From positions 238,177 through 302,176 of the forward strand of contig CAXXLC010000015.1 in the NCBI GenBank assembly GCA_963677345.2: a stretch of 64,000 nucleotides of DNA, given 5' to 3'. The stretch is from Saccharicrinis sp963677345 (GTDB lineage: Bacteria > Bacteroidota > Bacteroidia > Bacteroidales > Marinilabiliaceae). This document shows positions 36,950-45,323 of the stretch, piece after piece; position 1 is the first letter of the stretch, and each line of letters opens with the position of its first letter. The notes under the pieces are model-generated. The model made no database searches. It had not been told where the DNA came from and worked only from the letters and a program-made list of their open reading frames with translations. The position numbers and the translations under genes were made by a program.

Positions 36950-38173
36950 ATGCTTTATAATGAATTATTTAAAAAACTTAAAACTGCATTATTACAAAAT
37001 AAAAAAATTATTGAGGTTGATCATTTCCGGTTATTACGATCATCATTTGATTCAAAATCAACACATATTTTACCCGGAGATGAAATTCGTTCTTGTCGGG
37101 AGCATCAAATACAATACGAGGGAAATTACAATGGAGGTGTTGAGCCTGGAGATGTAAATAATGATGTTCATGTTAAAGATATAAGTATAAAAGAAAACCA
37201 GGCCTTCGAGTATTATATATTGGCGCCTGAATCCTCAGTAAAACTAAAAAAGGTACTGTTCCTTTTTCACGGATTTAACGAAAAAAGTTGGGATAAGTAT
37301 TTGCCTTGGGCAGCAGCACTGAGTGAACGCTTAAATTGCGGGGTCGTATTGTTTCCTATTGCTTTTCATATGCAAAGAGCCCCTATGTCATGGAGTGATA
37401 AACGTAAAATGTTTGAGCTGAGTAATAAACGCAAACAACAGTTTCCGAATATTATCAATTCCACGCTTTCAAATGCTGCTATCAGTGTTCGTATGCAATC
37501 TCTTCCACAACGATTTATATGGTCGGGTTTGCAATCGTACTATGATGTTATCCAGCTTATAGAAAGTATAAAAAATGATGAGAATGAATGGATAGATCGT
37601 GATTTTACTTTTGATATTTTAGCTTATTCTATTGGTGGTTTTTTGGGTGAGATATTATTATTGTCGAATTATAAAAACTTTTTTGCAAACAGTAAATTGT
37701 GTCTTTTCTGTAGTGGTCCGGTTTTTAATCGCTTATCGCCGGTATCAAAATTTATTCTGGATAGTGAAGCCAATGTAGCTCTGTATTCTTACCTGGTAGA
37801 GCATTTTGATGCCTTTTTAAAGAACGATGCCTATTTGAATCATTATATGAATGGAGATCATGTAGAGGGCAAAGTGTTTCATTCAATGTTAGAATTTAAA
37901 CGTTTACGTGAATATCGTGAATCTTTATTAAAAAAGTTTGAAAAACAAATTTATGCCATAGGATTAAAACAGGATTCAGTGATACCTCCTTTTGAAATTA
38001 TAAATACCTTAAATGGTGCTTTCAGAAATATAGCAGTAAAAGTGGATACCATGGACTTTTCATTTGAGTATTCACATGAAACGCCCTTCCCCGTTAAAAA
38101 GAATATCGCATTACAGGTTGATGATGCATTTAACAAAGTATTTGATCGTTTTTGCGATTTTTTAAATTCTTAA
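36950..38173 (+). CDS. Alpha/beta-hydrolase-fold protein, unknown substrate
   Basis: A 407-residue cytoplasmic protein without signal peptide. From about residue 100 it has the alpha/beta-hydrolase plan: LFLFHGFNEKSWD (oxyanion hole after a beta strand), the nucleophile elbow AYSIGG with Ser227, Asp342 in LKQDSVIPP after a late strand, and His376 in YSHETPF, all in the order of a Ser-Asp-His triad. The N-terminal 95 residues are a separate region with EVDHFRLLRSSFDSK. I recall similar proteins in Bacteroidota under a DUF name (DUF6051), but cannot verify it. It is a single gene in front of the thiamine operon. Confidence 0.65.
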   Translation: MLYNELFKKLKTALLQNKKIIEVDHFRLLRSSFDSKSTHILPGDEIRSCREHQIQYEGNYNGGVEPGDVNNDVHVKDISIKENQAFEYYILAPESSVKLKKVLFLFHGFNEKSWDKYLPWAAALSERLNCGVVLFPIAFHMQRAPMSWSDKRKMFELSNKRKQQFPNIINSTLSNAAISVRMQSLPQRFIWSGLQSYYDVIQLIESIKNDENEWIDRDFTFDILAYSIGGFLGEILLLSNYKNFFANSKLCLFCSGPVFNRLSPVSKFILDSEANVALYSYLVEHFDAFLKNDAYLNHYMNGDHVEGKVFHSMLEFKRLREYRESLLKKFEKQIYAIGLKQDSVIPPFEIINTLNGAFRNIAVKVDTMDFSFEYSHETPFPVKKNIALQVDDAFNKVFDRFCDFLNS

Positions 38174-38247
38174 ACAGGTACTGTTGTTAATATAATCTGA
38201 TTTTAGACTGGGGTTTTAAGAAATTACTCATTACATTTACCAAACAT

Positions 38248-38325
38248 TAGTGGGGGTGCCAACTTTTAAGGCTGAGATTAAACCCTGATAACCTGATGCA
38301 GGTAATGCTGCCGTAGGTAACTAGT
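38248..38325 (+). promoter_or_regulatory. TPP riboswitch
   Basis: The thi-box consensus is clear: GGGGTGCC (38253-38260), GGCTGAGATTA with AACCCTGATAACCTGAT, and CAGGTAATGCTGCCGTAGG, closed by a short P1 (TAGT with ACTA). It lies 59 bases before thiM and should shut the operon down when thiamine pyrophosphate is plentiful. No clear terminator stem was seen, so control may be at translation or by a structure not evident by eye. Confidence 0.95.
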
Positions 38326-38383
38326 TTTAGCTTCGTGTTTTAAGCTCCCACTTCTGCATTTAAACCTTTAAAGATAAATTGCT

Positions 38384-39190
38384 ATGATAGAAAGAAATCA
38401 GTTAAAAGCTAATCTGAATGCTATTCGTCAAAAATCACCTCTTGTGCATAATATTACCAATTTTGTGGTGATGAATAATACTGCCAATGCTTTATTGGCT
38501 ATTGGTGCTTCTCCTGTGATGGCTCATGCTGTTGAAGAAGTTGAAGATATGGTTAAAATTGCCTCTTCATTGGTTATTAACATGGGAACATTGAGTCAGC
38601 AATGGGTAGAGGCTATGATTTTAGCAGGAAAAGCTGCTCTTAAAAAAGGTATTCCTGTTGTTTTTGATCCGGTGGGTGTTGGTGCAACTTCTTATCGCAA
38701 TAAAGTTGCTGCATCAATCATTGCCCAGTGCAAACCTTCTATCATCAGAGGTAATGCATCCGAAATTATGGCTTTGGCTAATGATAACGTTAAAACAAAA
38801 GGTGTGGATAGCACGGCTTCTTCAATTGCAGCTGTTGATGCAGCCCGACAACTGGCAGTTCAAACTGGTGCCGTAGTGGTTATTAGCGGAGAGCATGATT
38901 ATATTACCAATGGATCGATGACTTATAAGGTGAAAAATGGTTCAAAAATGATGCCTCTGGTTACAGGGATGGGATGCACTGCTACGGCTATTGTGGCAGC
39001 ATTTGCAGCTGTGGATTCTGATTACCTGGCTGCTTGTGTATCGGCTATGGCGGTTATGGGTATCTGCGGCGAAAAAGCTGCCGAAAAAGCCAATGGCCCC
39101 GGAACAATGCAATTACATTTTATTGATGAGTTGTATAATGTTGATGCATATACCTTAGAGGCGTTTGCAGCATTTGTAGTTGAGGGTTAA
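38384..39190 (+). CDS. thiM: Hydroxyethylthiazole kinase ThiM
   Basis: Phosphorylates 4-methyl-5-(2-hydroxyethyl)thiazole for thiamine salvage in the cytoplasm. The 268-residue protein has VHNITNFVVMNNTANALLA at the N-terminus, PVVFDPVGVGATSYRN, IIRGNASEIMALA, and the phosphate-binding MGCTATAIVAAFAA of the ribokinase-like fold. First gene behind the TPP riboswitch; thiE starts 26 bases downstream. Size is normal. Confidence 0.95.
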   Translation: MIERNQLKANLNAIRQKSPLVHNITNFVVMNNTANALLAIGASPVMAHAVEEVEDMVKIASSLVINMGTLSQQWVEAMILAGKAALKKGIPVVFDPVGVGATSYRNKVAASIIAQCKPSIIRGNASEIMALANDNVKTKGVDSTASSIAAVDAARQLAVQTGAVVVISGEHDYITNGSMTYKVKNGSKMMPLVTGMGCTATAIVAAFAAVDSDYLAACVSAMAVMGICGEKAAEKANGPGTMQLHFIDELYNVDAYTLEAFAAFVVEG

Positions 39191-39216
39191 AGTGATTTGT
39201 GAAAGGCAGAGTAAGT

Positions 39217-39849
39217 ATGAATGGGATGGATTTAAAATTATATCTGGTAACAGACAGGCAACTTTCATTGGGAAGAGATATTGCCTGGATCGTGGAAGAA
39301 GCTGTGAAAGGTGGAGTAACTATGGTTCAATTACGGGAAAAGGATTGCAGTACACGCAATTTTATTGAATTGGCCTCAGGTTTAAAGGAAAAATTAAAGA
39401 CCTATAATGTTCCTTTAATTATTAATGACAGGATTGATGTGGCGTTAGCATCAGATGCGGATGGTGTTCATATTGGCCAGTCGGATATGCCTTACGATAT
39501 GGCCCGTAAAATATTAGGGAAAGATAAAATCATTGGCTTGTCAGTTGAAACAATGCAACAGGTTGAGGAGGCCAATCTGCTGGATGTGGATTATATAGGA
39601 ATATCACCGGTTTTTAGTACTCCAACAAAGACAGATACTTTTAAACCTTTTGGTTTAGATGGTGTGGAAAAAGTGATGGCTGTTTCTAAGCACCCGGCAG
39701 TGGCCATTGGGGGAATAAATAATTCAAATGTAAAAGACATATTTAATGCAGGAGCCAATGGTGTTGCTGTGGTATCTGCTATATGTTCAGCAGATAACCC
39801 CAGAACCGCTACTGAGGAGTTTATCAAATTGATTCGCCAAAGTAATTAG
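39217..39849 (+). CDS. thiE: Thiamine-phosphate synthase ThiE
   Basis: Joins HMP-PP and thiazole phosphate to thiamine phosphate. The 210-residue TIM-barrel protein has LYLVTDRQ, VTMVQLREKDCSTR, VPLIINDRIDVALASDADGVHIGQ, YIGISPVFSTPTK and AIGGINNSN, all canonical. I start it at the ATG at 39217 (MNGMDLKLYLVTD); an upstream GTG at 39199 or the ATG at 39226 are alternatives. The TAG stop lies inside the first heptamer of the following repeat block. Confidence 0.93.
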   Translation: MNGMDLKLYLVTDRQLSLGRDIAWIVEEAVKGGVTMVQLREKDCSTRNFIELASGLKEKLKTYNVPLIINDRIDVALASDADGVHIGQSDMPYDMARKILGKDKIIGLSVETMQQVEEANLLDVDYIGISPVFSTPTKTDTFKPFGLDGVEKVMAVSKHPAVAIGGINNSNVKDIFNAGANGVAVVSAICSADNPRTATEEFIKLIRQSN

Positions 39850-39968
39850 TTCTTAGTTCTTAGTTCTTAGTTCTTAGTTCTTAGTTCTTAGGTCTTAGGA
39901 CTTAGGGCATTTGACATACGACATTCGACATAGGGCATTCGACATACGACATACGACATACGACATTA
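39846..39968. repeat. Heptameric junction repeats between thiE and thiL
   Basis: Nine in-phase heptamers of the form TTAGNNC (39846-39908; six are TTAGTTC) begin within the thiE stop codon. After four bases come eight of the form GRCATNN (39913-39968; four GACATAC), reaching within 13 bases of the thiL ATG. The same GACATAN unit, on the other strand, fills the gap before uxuA at 44356-44446. Confidence 0.9.
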
Positions 39969-39980
39969 TACTAAAAAAAT

Positions 39981-40979
39981 ATGCAATTAAAAGAAATAGG
40001 AGAGTTTGGATTTATAGAGCGTTTTAAACCTCAGTTTAATGATTTATTAAAAGATGGTTTAATAGGAATAGGGGATGATTGTGCTATGATCCATGCTAAT
40101 GATGAGGAAGATTATATTATAACAACGGATCTTTTAATGGAAGATGTTCATTTCCTGCGTCATTCGATTACTCCTTTTCAGTTGGGCTATAAATCATTGG
40201 CAGTTAACTTAAGTGATATTGCTGCTATGGGCGGAACTCCTGTTGCGTCCTTTTTATCTTTTGCTATTCCTAAAGATCTTGATGTTGAATATTTAGATCA
40301 GTTTATGGAGGGTTATCATGAACTTTCAAAAAAATATAAAACTGCATTGTTAGGAGGTGATACCACAAAATCATTAAAGCACCTTGCTGTTAATGTTGCA
40401 GTTATAGGTAAATGTTTTAAGGGTATGGCACGCAAAAGAAGCGATGCAAAAGTGGGTGATGTGATTTGTGTTACAGGAAATTTGGGTGATTCAGCAGGTG
40501 GTTTGCAATATCTTTTGGACGGTATTACTTCAGATAGAAATCAATTTTTAATCCATAAGCATCTTCAGCCTGAACCTCGGATTGATGAAGGCTTGTTTCT
40601 TTCCCGGCAATCAGGTGTTCATGCAATGATGGATATTTCTGATGGGATTTCATCAGACCTCATGCATATATTAAAAGCATCAAATGTATCGGCAGTTGTT
40701 GAAATTCAAGATATCCCTATATCAGAAGAGTTGAAAAATGAATCAGCAAAGAATAATTGGAATGTTATTGAAAAAGCAACATCAGGTGGTGAAGATTATG
40801 AGTTGTTAATGACTGTTTCAGCTGGTGATTTTGCTCAGATACAGTTGTGTTTCGAGAAAGAGTTTCATAAACCATTGATCCAAATTGGGAGGATAACAAA
40901 AGGGAATCCTAATATACATTGGACTAATCATGGACAAGTGGTTGAATTATCATCAACCGGGTTTAATCATTTTAAATAA
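39981..40979 (+). CDS. thiL: Thiamine-monophosphate kinase ThiL
   Basis: Makes thiamine pyrophosphate from thiamine monophosphate. The 332-residue AIR-synthase-like protein has GEFGFIERF, GIGDDCAMI with its metal-binding Asp pair, TTDLLMEDVHFLR, VNLSDIAAMGGTPVASF, LLGGDTTKS and MDISDGISSDL in the right order. It is preceded by heptamer repeats and followed by thiD 11 bases later. Its presence closes the salvage route to the active cofactor. Confidence 0.95.
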   Translation: MQLKEIGEFGFIERFKPQFNDLLKDGLIGIGDDCAMIHANDEEDYIITTDLLMEDVHFLRHSITPFQLGYKSLAVNLSDIAAMGGTPVASFLSFAIPKDLDVEYLDQFMEGYHELSKKYKTALLGGDTTKSLKHLAVNVAVIGKCFKGMARKRSDAKVGDVICVTGNLGDSAGGLQYLLDGITSDRNQFLIHKHLQPEPRIDEGLFLSRQSGVHAMMDISDGISSDLMHILKASNVSAVVEIQDIPISEELKNESAKNNWNVIEKATSGGEDYELLMTVSAGDFAQIQLCFEKEFHKPLIQIGRITKGNPNIHWTNHGQVVELSSTGFNHFK

Positions 40980-40990
40980 AGAATTAGAAT

Positions 40991-41797
40991 ATGCAATATA
41001 ACAAAGTACTCACCATAGCAGGAAGTGACTCTGGAGGTGGAGCAGGTATTCAGGCCGATATAAAAGCGATCTCTGCAAATGGATGTTATGCAGCCTCAGC
41101 TATAACTGCAGTTACTGTTCAAAATACAGTTGGCGTAACTGATGTTCATCCTGTTCCGGTGTCAATTTTAGATGGACAAATCAGAGCAGTATTAAGTGAT
41201 ATTGGTGCTGATGCAATAAAAATTGGAATGCTGCATTCTTCAGAAGTGATTCAGGTTATAAAAAAGTGCCTTGTTGATTTTAATGCAAAGAATGTTGTTT
41301 TAGATCCGGTAATGGTTTCAACTTCCGGACATAAGTTAATTCAGGATGAGGCAATTGAAATATTAAAAGAAGAGTTATTATATGAAGCAAGAGTTATCAC
41401 TCCAAATATTCCCGAAGCAGAAATACTATTGGGGCAAAAGATAACAGGTCAGGAAGAATTGCCTGCTTTAGCCAAAGCTTTATCCAACGGAAGAAAAGTA
41501 TCGGTGTTACTTAAAGCTGGTCATCTGACAAACAATGAACTTATTGATGTTTTTTATAACTCGGAGACTGATGAAGTGATAAAATTATCGTCAAAGCGTT
41601 TGGAAACCAAAAATACTCATGGTACTGGTTGTACTCTTTCTTCGGCAATAGCCGCACAATTGGCAAAAGGTTTACCTTTGAATCAGGCTGTTATCAATGC
41701 TAAAGATTATATTAATGAGGCTATTGTATCAGGTGTTGACTATCAAATAGGACAAGGTCATGGTCCTGTTCATCATTTTTATAATTGTTGGAAATAA
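40991..41797 (+). CDS. thiD: Hydroxymethylpyrimidine (phosphate) kinase ThiD
   Basis: Phosphorylates HMP and HMP-P to supply ThiE. The 268-residue ribokinase-fold protein has TIAGSDSGGGAGIQADIKA, SAITAVTVQNTVGV, VLDPVMVSTSGHKL, VITPNIPEAEILLG and the catalytic NTHGTGCTLSSAIAA. Last gene of the operon, with a hairpin terminator 9 bases after the stop. No thiC, thiG or thiS is in the window, so this operon alone would serve salvage. Confidence 0.95.
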   Translation: MQYNKVLTIAGSDSGGGAGIQADIKAISANGCYAASAITAVTVQNTVGVTDVHPVPVSILDGQIRAVLSDIGADAIKIGMLHSSEVIQVIKKCLVDFNAKNVVLDPVMVSTSGHKLIQDEAIEILKEELLYEARVITPNIPEAEILLGQKITGQEELPALAKALSNGRKVSVLLKAGHLTNNELIDVFYNSETDEVIKLSSKRLETKNTHGTGCTLSSAIAAQLAKGLPLNQAVINAKDYINEAIVSGVDYQIGQGHGPVHHFYNCWK

Positions 41798-41805
41798 CAT
41801 AAAAA

Positions 41806-41833
41806 AAGAGGATGTTTTAAGTTACATCCTCTT
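41806..41833. terminator. Bidirectional intrinsic terminator after thiD
   Basis: AAGAGGATGT (41806-41815) pairs perfectly with ACATCCTCTT (41824-41833) around an 8-base loop. An A-run precedes it and a T-run (TTATTTTTTT) follows within 7 bases, so it can stop transcription from thiD and from the convergent small gene at 41893. Confidence 0.85.
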
Positions 41834-41892
41834 GTTAGTTATTTTTTTAAAATTTGACTTTTCAGGATTATAATCCTTTGTGGTTATCATTT

Positions 41893-42048
41893 TTATTTAA
41901 CTGCTTTAGATTCAAGTTGAATATTTTTATTACCATCGCTTAGCTCTCTAGGCATTCTTCGATTGTAAATAGGTTCAACTGTTACAGCTTTTATTTCTCC
42001 GTTATACTCTTGGTATCCCCAGCAATTTGGACAATTATTCATAATCAT
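41893..42048 (-). CDS. 51-residue CxxC microprotein (CPNCW motif)
   Basis: A short minus-strand gene with ATG at 42048 (or the in-frame ATG at 42042, two codons later) and TAA at 41893-41895. It encodes NNCPNCWGYQEY near the start, two Cys and a Trp that could hold a metal or a redox pair, then a conserved-looking basic/polar middle (VEPIYNRRMPREL) and a Lys-rich end. The composition is unlike a random frame and it has its own promoter-sized gap upstream and a shared terminator downstream. Small CPNCWG-type proteins occur in Bacteroidota; their role is unknown to me. With a single CxxC, zinc binding would need a dimer or a partner. Confidence 0.65.
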   Translation of the reverse strand: MIMNNCPNCWGYQEYNGEIKAVTVEPIYNRRMPRELSDGNKNIQLESKAVK

Positions 42049-42336
42049 TTGTTTTTAAGGTTAAACATTAAGTTCTCATTGTTTATGTTATATAACAAAT
42101 ATGATATGATTTTGTTTATATATCAAATCGATATTGTCTATATGTATATTAAATATTTCTATAGTTATTGAGGATTCTTATATTAAGTTATTCTAAATTA
42201 TTGACTGTCAGAGATGGTTTCTTCGAATAAATATGGATAATATTCTATCTTTAGTAAATATTATACGCAACCAAATTAATGATGTATCATCTTGAATAAA
42301 AAAGATTGTTTAGTATTTATTAACCATAGAATAATT

Positions 42337-43002
42337 ATGAGAAATTTTAACACTTTACTACTAAAAAAATGGAATGCGCTGACTGGTGTTATTCTTGTTT
42401 TTTTAATAATGCTTATTAATGAAAGCTATTTGATTGCACAGGAACAAGATTCAATGTTAAATACAAATAAAATTGGAATTACCTTTTCCTCATTCGGCGA
42501 AAATGATGTGTTTCGGTTTGATGAATTAGATGGAGCTGCCAGTTATAACAGTGATCAATTTTTTACTATTGGATTTAATTATATCCACTCATTGAATAGT
42601 TGGCTCGAAGCAGAAACCGGAATAGAATACTCAAAGCAAAGTATCATAATAGAACCCAATTTACTTCCTACTATGAATTACGCTTTAAAAAAGGCAGATC
42701 TATCTTTAATTAATATACCTGTAACATTAAGAGCAAACTTCTTAAAATATTTTTTTGTTAACGGAGGATTAATTGTTGATATCGATGCATCAAGTGATAG
42801 TCCAATTGACAATCAAACAGGAATTGGAGCTCTTATAGGCGTGGCATTAAAATATGACTGTAAAAGTGGAATCTCACTGTTTTTAAATCCTTATACTAAA
42901 ATCCATTCCCTGATTCCTTTTGCAGATACTGAATATCATCAGCGAATTTGGGAAAATGGAATTCGGTTAGGTATCACATATACCTTGAAAAAGAATCAAT
43001 GA
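42337..43002 (+). CDS. Outer-membrane beta-barrel protein (PorT-like fold), unknown function
   Basis: A protein of about 221 residues starting at ATG 42337 (MRNFNTLLLKKW), with a hydrophobic signal (TGVILVFLIMLIN) ending near YLIAQ. A TTG 45 bases upstream would only add a non-signal extension. The mature part has eight amphipathic strands with periodic Gly and aromatic residues (FTIGFNYIHSLNSWLEAETGIEYS, LINIPVTLRANFL, NGIRLGITYTL). This resembles the small outer-membrane barrels common in Bacteroidota. It is a single gene between the microprotein (divergent) and the hexuronate operon (convergent). Confidence 0.7.
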   Translation: MRNFNTLLLKKWNALTGVILVFLIMLINESYLIAQEQDSMLNTNKIGITFSSFGENDVFRFDELDGAASYNSDQFFTIGFNYIHSLNSWLEAETGIEYSKQSIIIEPNLLPTMNYALKKADLSLINIPVTLRANFLKYFFVNGGLIVDIDASSDSPIDNQTGIGALIGVALKYDCKSGISLFLNPYTKIHSLIPFADTEYHQRIWENGIRLGITYTLKKNQ

Positions 43003-43018
43003 GTTATTTATATAAAAA

Positions 43019-43044
43019 GCCCATCCCTAAATATAGAGATGGGC
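43019..43044 (-). terminator. Intrinsic terminator of the hexuronate operon
   Basis: GCCCATC (43019-43025) pairs with GATGGGC (43038-43044); on the minus strand the stem is followed by CTTTTTATATA-type T-rich sequence once the A-run at 43014-43018 is complemented. It lies 72 bases after the uxuA stop and may also end the plus-strand barrel gene. Confidence 0.65.
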
Positions 43045-43115
43045 AACTCACCTTGTTAACTTATTCCGAATTTCCCTGTAATTGCAGTCGGAATCACCTA
43101 CAATTTTCTATTTAA

Positions 43116-44321
43116 TTAAATGAAACTTTCAATTCCTGCCATTAATCCATCCAATTCAGCCAATCCTTTTAAGCGACCAATCAATGGATAGCCGGGATTA
43201 TATTTATCATTATTATAATCATCCAAAATCTTAATTCCATGATCAGGACGAACAGGCATTTTCACATCTTTTCGACCAGCAGAAATACGACTTTTTTGCT
43301 CTTTTAATAAAGCTGTCATTAATTTGACCATATTCTGGCTGCCAGTCAAGTGCCCTGATTCAAAGAAACTACCATCTGGCAAAAGCTTTGTGTTTCGTAA
43401 ATGAATAAAATGTATTCTCTCACCAAACGTCTCAATAATATCTAACAGGTTATTCTCTTTTCTGGCAGATAGTGAACCTGCGCAAAAAGTAATTCCATTG
43501 TTAGGCGATTTATTCGCTTCATAAAGCCATTCGTAATCTTCTTTTTGTCCAATGATTCTGGGTAATCCTAAAACCGGGAACGGAGGATCATCAGGGTGTA
43601 TTGCAAAGTTTACGCCCACTTCTTCAGCAACAGGAATTACATCATCAAGAAAAGCTTTCAGATTTTCGCGCATTTTAGCTTTGTCATAACCTTCATATCG
43701 CTTGATGAATTCAAGAAACAAAGCTTTAGGGTCAGGAACACTTCCATCAATAACTCCATCAATAAAACCTTGAGTTACTACAATAATATTATAGGCTAAC
43801 TTTTCAGCTTCTTCCTCACTCATCTGAGCATAAACTTCTTTTGCTTTTACGACAACCTCTTGTGGATAATCTTTTTCAGCATCAGGTCTTTTTAAAATAT
43901 ATGCGTCAAATGCTACAAATGTTGGAAAATCAAAGTACATAGATTCTCCGCCATTATTTAATTTATAATGAAGATCAGTTCTTGCCCAATCTAATACAGG
44001 CATAAAATTATAGCAGATGGTATCAATACCACATTTCCCAAGGTTACGTACCGACTGCTGATAATTTTTAATCAGGCGAGGACGATCATCAGAGCAGATC
44101 TTGATACCTTCAGTTACAGGTAAACTTTCAACAACGCTCCATCGCATACCACGGGATTCAATGGTATTTTTTACCTTCATAATCTCTTCTACCGACCATA
44201 CTTCTCCATTGGGAATGTGATGAAGAGCTGTGATCACACCTTCTACGCCCATTTGCACAAGCATATCTAATGTAATAGGATCTTTCTCTCCAAACCAACG
44301 CCATGTTTTTTCTAAAGCCAT
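43116..44321 (-). CDS. uxuA: Mannonate dehydratase UxuA
   Basis: Converts D-mannonate to 2-keto-3-deoxygluconate in glucuronate catabolism (cytoplasm). The 401-residue protein has TWRWFGEKDPITLDML at its N-terminus, GVEGVITALHHIPNGEVW with metal-site and substrate residues, VNFAIHPDDPPFPVLGLPRI, GITFCAGSLSA, and MPVRPDHGI near the end, as in UxuA of other bacteria. I start it at 44321 (MALEKTWRW), which fits the family; the ATG at 44357 would add 12 residues and would overlap the heptamer repeats. The gene follows the SDR gene in the operon. Confidence 0.95.
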   Translation of the reverse strand: MALEKTWRWFGEKDPITLDMLVQMGVEGVITALHHIPNGEVWSVEEIMKVKNTIESRGMRWSVVESLPVTEGIKICSDDRPRLIKNYQQSVRNLGKCGIDTICYNFMPVLDWARTDLHYKLNNGGESMYFDFPTFVAFDAYILKRPDAEKDYPQEVVVKAKEVYAQMSEEEAEKLAYNIIVVTQGFIDGVIDGSVPDPKALFLEFIKRYEGYDKAKMRENLKAFLDDVIPVAEEVGVNFAIHPDDPPFPVLGLPRIIGQKEDYEWLYEANKSPNNGITFCAGSLSARKENNLLDIIETFGERIHFIHLRNTKLLPDGSFFESGHLTGSQNMVKLMTALLKEQKSRISAGRKDVKMPVRPDHGIKILDDYNNDKYNPGYPLIGRLKGLAELDGLMAGIESFI

Positions 44322-44355
44322 AGATTTATAATTTAAAATGTTGAAAGCTGTAGTC

Positions 44356-44446
44356 ATATGTCATATGTCATATGTCATATGTCTTATGTCTTATGTCATA
44401 TGTCCTATGTCCTATGTCCTATGTCCTATGTCCTATGTCATATGTC
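44356..44446. repeat. 13 tandem heptamers (GACATAN on minus strand) before uxuA
   Basis: Thirteen uninterrupted 7-mers: ATATGTC x4, TTATGTC x2, ATATGTC, CTATGTC x5, ATATGTC on the plus strand. On the transcribed strand these are GACATAN repeats, the same unit as at 39913-39968. The block fills most of the 145-bp gap between the SDR stop and the uxuA start, so it lies within the transcript. Plus-strand open frames across it are artefacts of the repeat. Confidence 0.95.
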
Positions 44447-44466
44447 TTTATACTATGTACTATATA

Positions 44467-45273
44467 CTATACCCCACTAAATGAGCTGAAACCACCATCA
44501 ACAGGTAGAATAACCCCTGTAATAAATGAAGCTGCATCAGAGCATAGGAATTGAACAGCACCGTTAAGTTCCTTAATGTCACCAAAACGTTTCATTGGTG
44601 TACGAGCCAATACTTTTTTACTTCTTTCTGTGTAAGAACCATCAGGGTTAATTAAAACTTTTCTGTTTTGGTCACCTATGAAGAAACCTGGAGCGATAGC
44701 ATTAACTCTTACTTTCTCATTGAACTTAGTAGCCATTTCCATTGCCATCCACTGAGTAAAGATGTTGATGCCTGTTTTTGCCACAGAATAACCAAGCACT
44801 CTGGTTATTGCAGAATAAGTAGCCATTGAAGAAATAGTGATGATGCTTCCTTCTCCGCGTTCTGCCATTGCTTCTCCAAAAACTAAACTAGGATAAACGG
44901 TTCCGTTTAAATTTAAGTCAGTTACTCGTTGAAAATCGTCAATTTTCATATCGAAAACAGTTTGTTCTTCAGTAAGAGTTGCGCCAGGAAGGTTACCTCC
45001 TGCTGTATTAATGAGTATATCTACCTTTCCCCACTTTGCCAATAATTGTTCTTTAGCTTGCTTAAGTTCATCCATGTTTAAAACGCTTGATACTATACCT
45101 ATAGCATCACCACCTAAGGCTTTTAATTCTTCAACTTTTGCATCTACGTTTTCTTTTCTGATATCCAGAATTGCAACTTTAACTCCGGCTTCAATTAAGC
45201 TGGTAGCTATACTGCCACCTAAAACACCTCCGCCGCCTGTTACTACGGCTACTTTTCCTGTCAATTCGAACAT
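44467..45273 (-). CDS. SDR-family D-mannonate/fructuronate oxidoreductase (UxuB role)
   Basis: A 268-residue short-chain dehydrogenase: cofactor site VVTGGGGVLGGSIA, NTAGGN, catalytic Ser in TISSMATY and YSVAK (Tyr and Lys of the tetrad), and ending VILPVDGGFSSFSGV. The next gene is uxuA, so the natural reaction is the reduction of D-fructuronate to D-mannonate, done here by an SDR instead of the classical long-chain UxuB. This substitution is well known in Bacteroidota and Firmicutes; the substrate is inferred from the neighbour. It is preceded by a CGT-N7-ACG site. Confidence 0.85.
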   Translation of the reverse strand: MFELTGKVAVVTGGGGVLGGSIATSLIEAGVKVAILDIRKENVDAKVEELKALGGDAIGIVSSVLNMDELKQAKEQLLAKWGKVDILINTAGGNLPGATLTEEQTVFDMKIDDFQRVTDLNLNGTVYPSLVFGEAMAERGEGSIITISSMATYSAITRVLGYSVAKTGINIFTQWMAMEMATKFNEKVRVNAIAPGFFIGDQNRKVLINPDGSYTERSKKVLARTPMKRFGDIKELNGAVQFLCSDAASFITGVILPVDGGFSSFSGV

Positions 45274-45287
45274 GATATTTATATTTG

Positions 45288-45300
45288 CGTTAATAGTACG
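45288..45300. promoter_or_regulatory. Candidate operator (CGT-N7-ACG) before the SDR gene
   Basis: CGTTAATAGTACG at 45288-45300 lies 15 bases upstream of the SDR start. It shares the 13-bp form CGT-N7-ACG, with the GTACG half-site intact, with a perfect dyad in front of the regulator gene at 45984-45996. It is a candidate site for the Nudix-type regulator. Confidence 0.45.
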
Positions 45301-45323
45301 TTATCTAATTAGTGTAAAAAATT

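Noticed and set aside
42292..42336. TTG start extending the barrel protein by 15 residues
   Set aside because: The extension precedes a good signal peptide and no ribosome site supports it; ATG at 42337 is preferred.
44372..44554. Plus-strand open frame with SYVLCPMSYVL repeats
   Set aside because: It is a translation of the heptamer block and the antisense of the SDR gene end.
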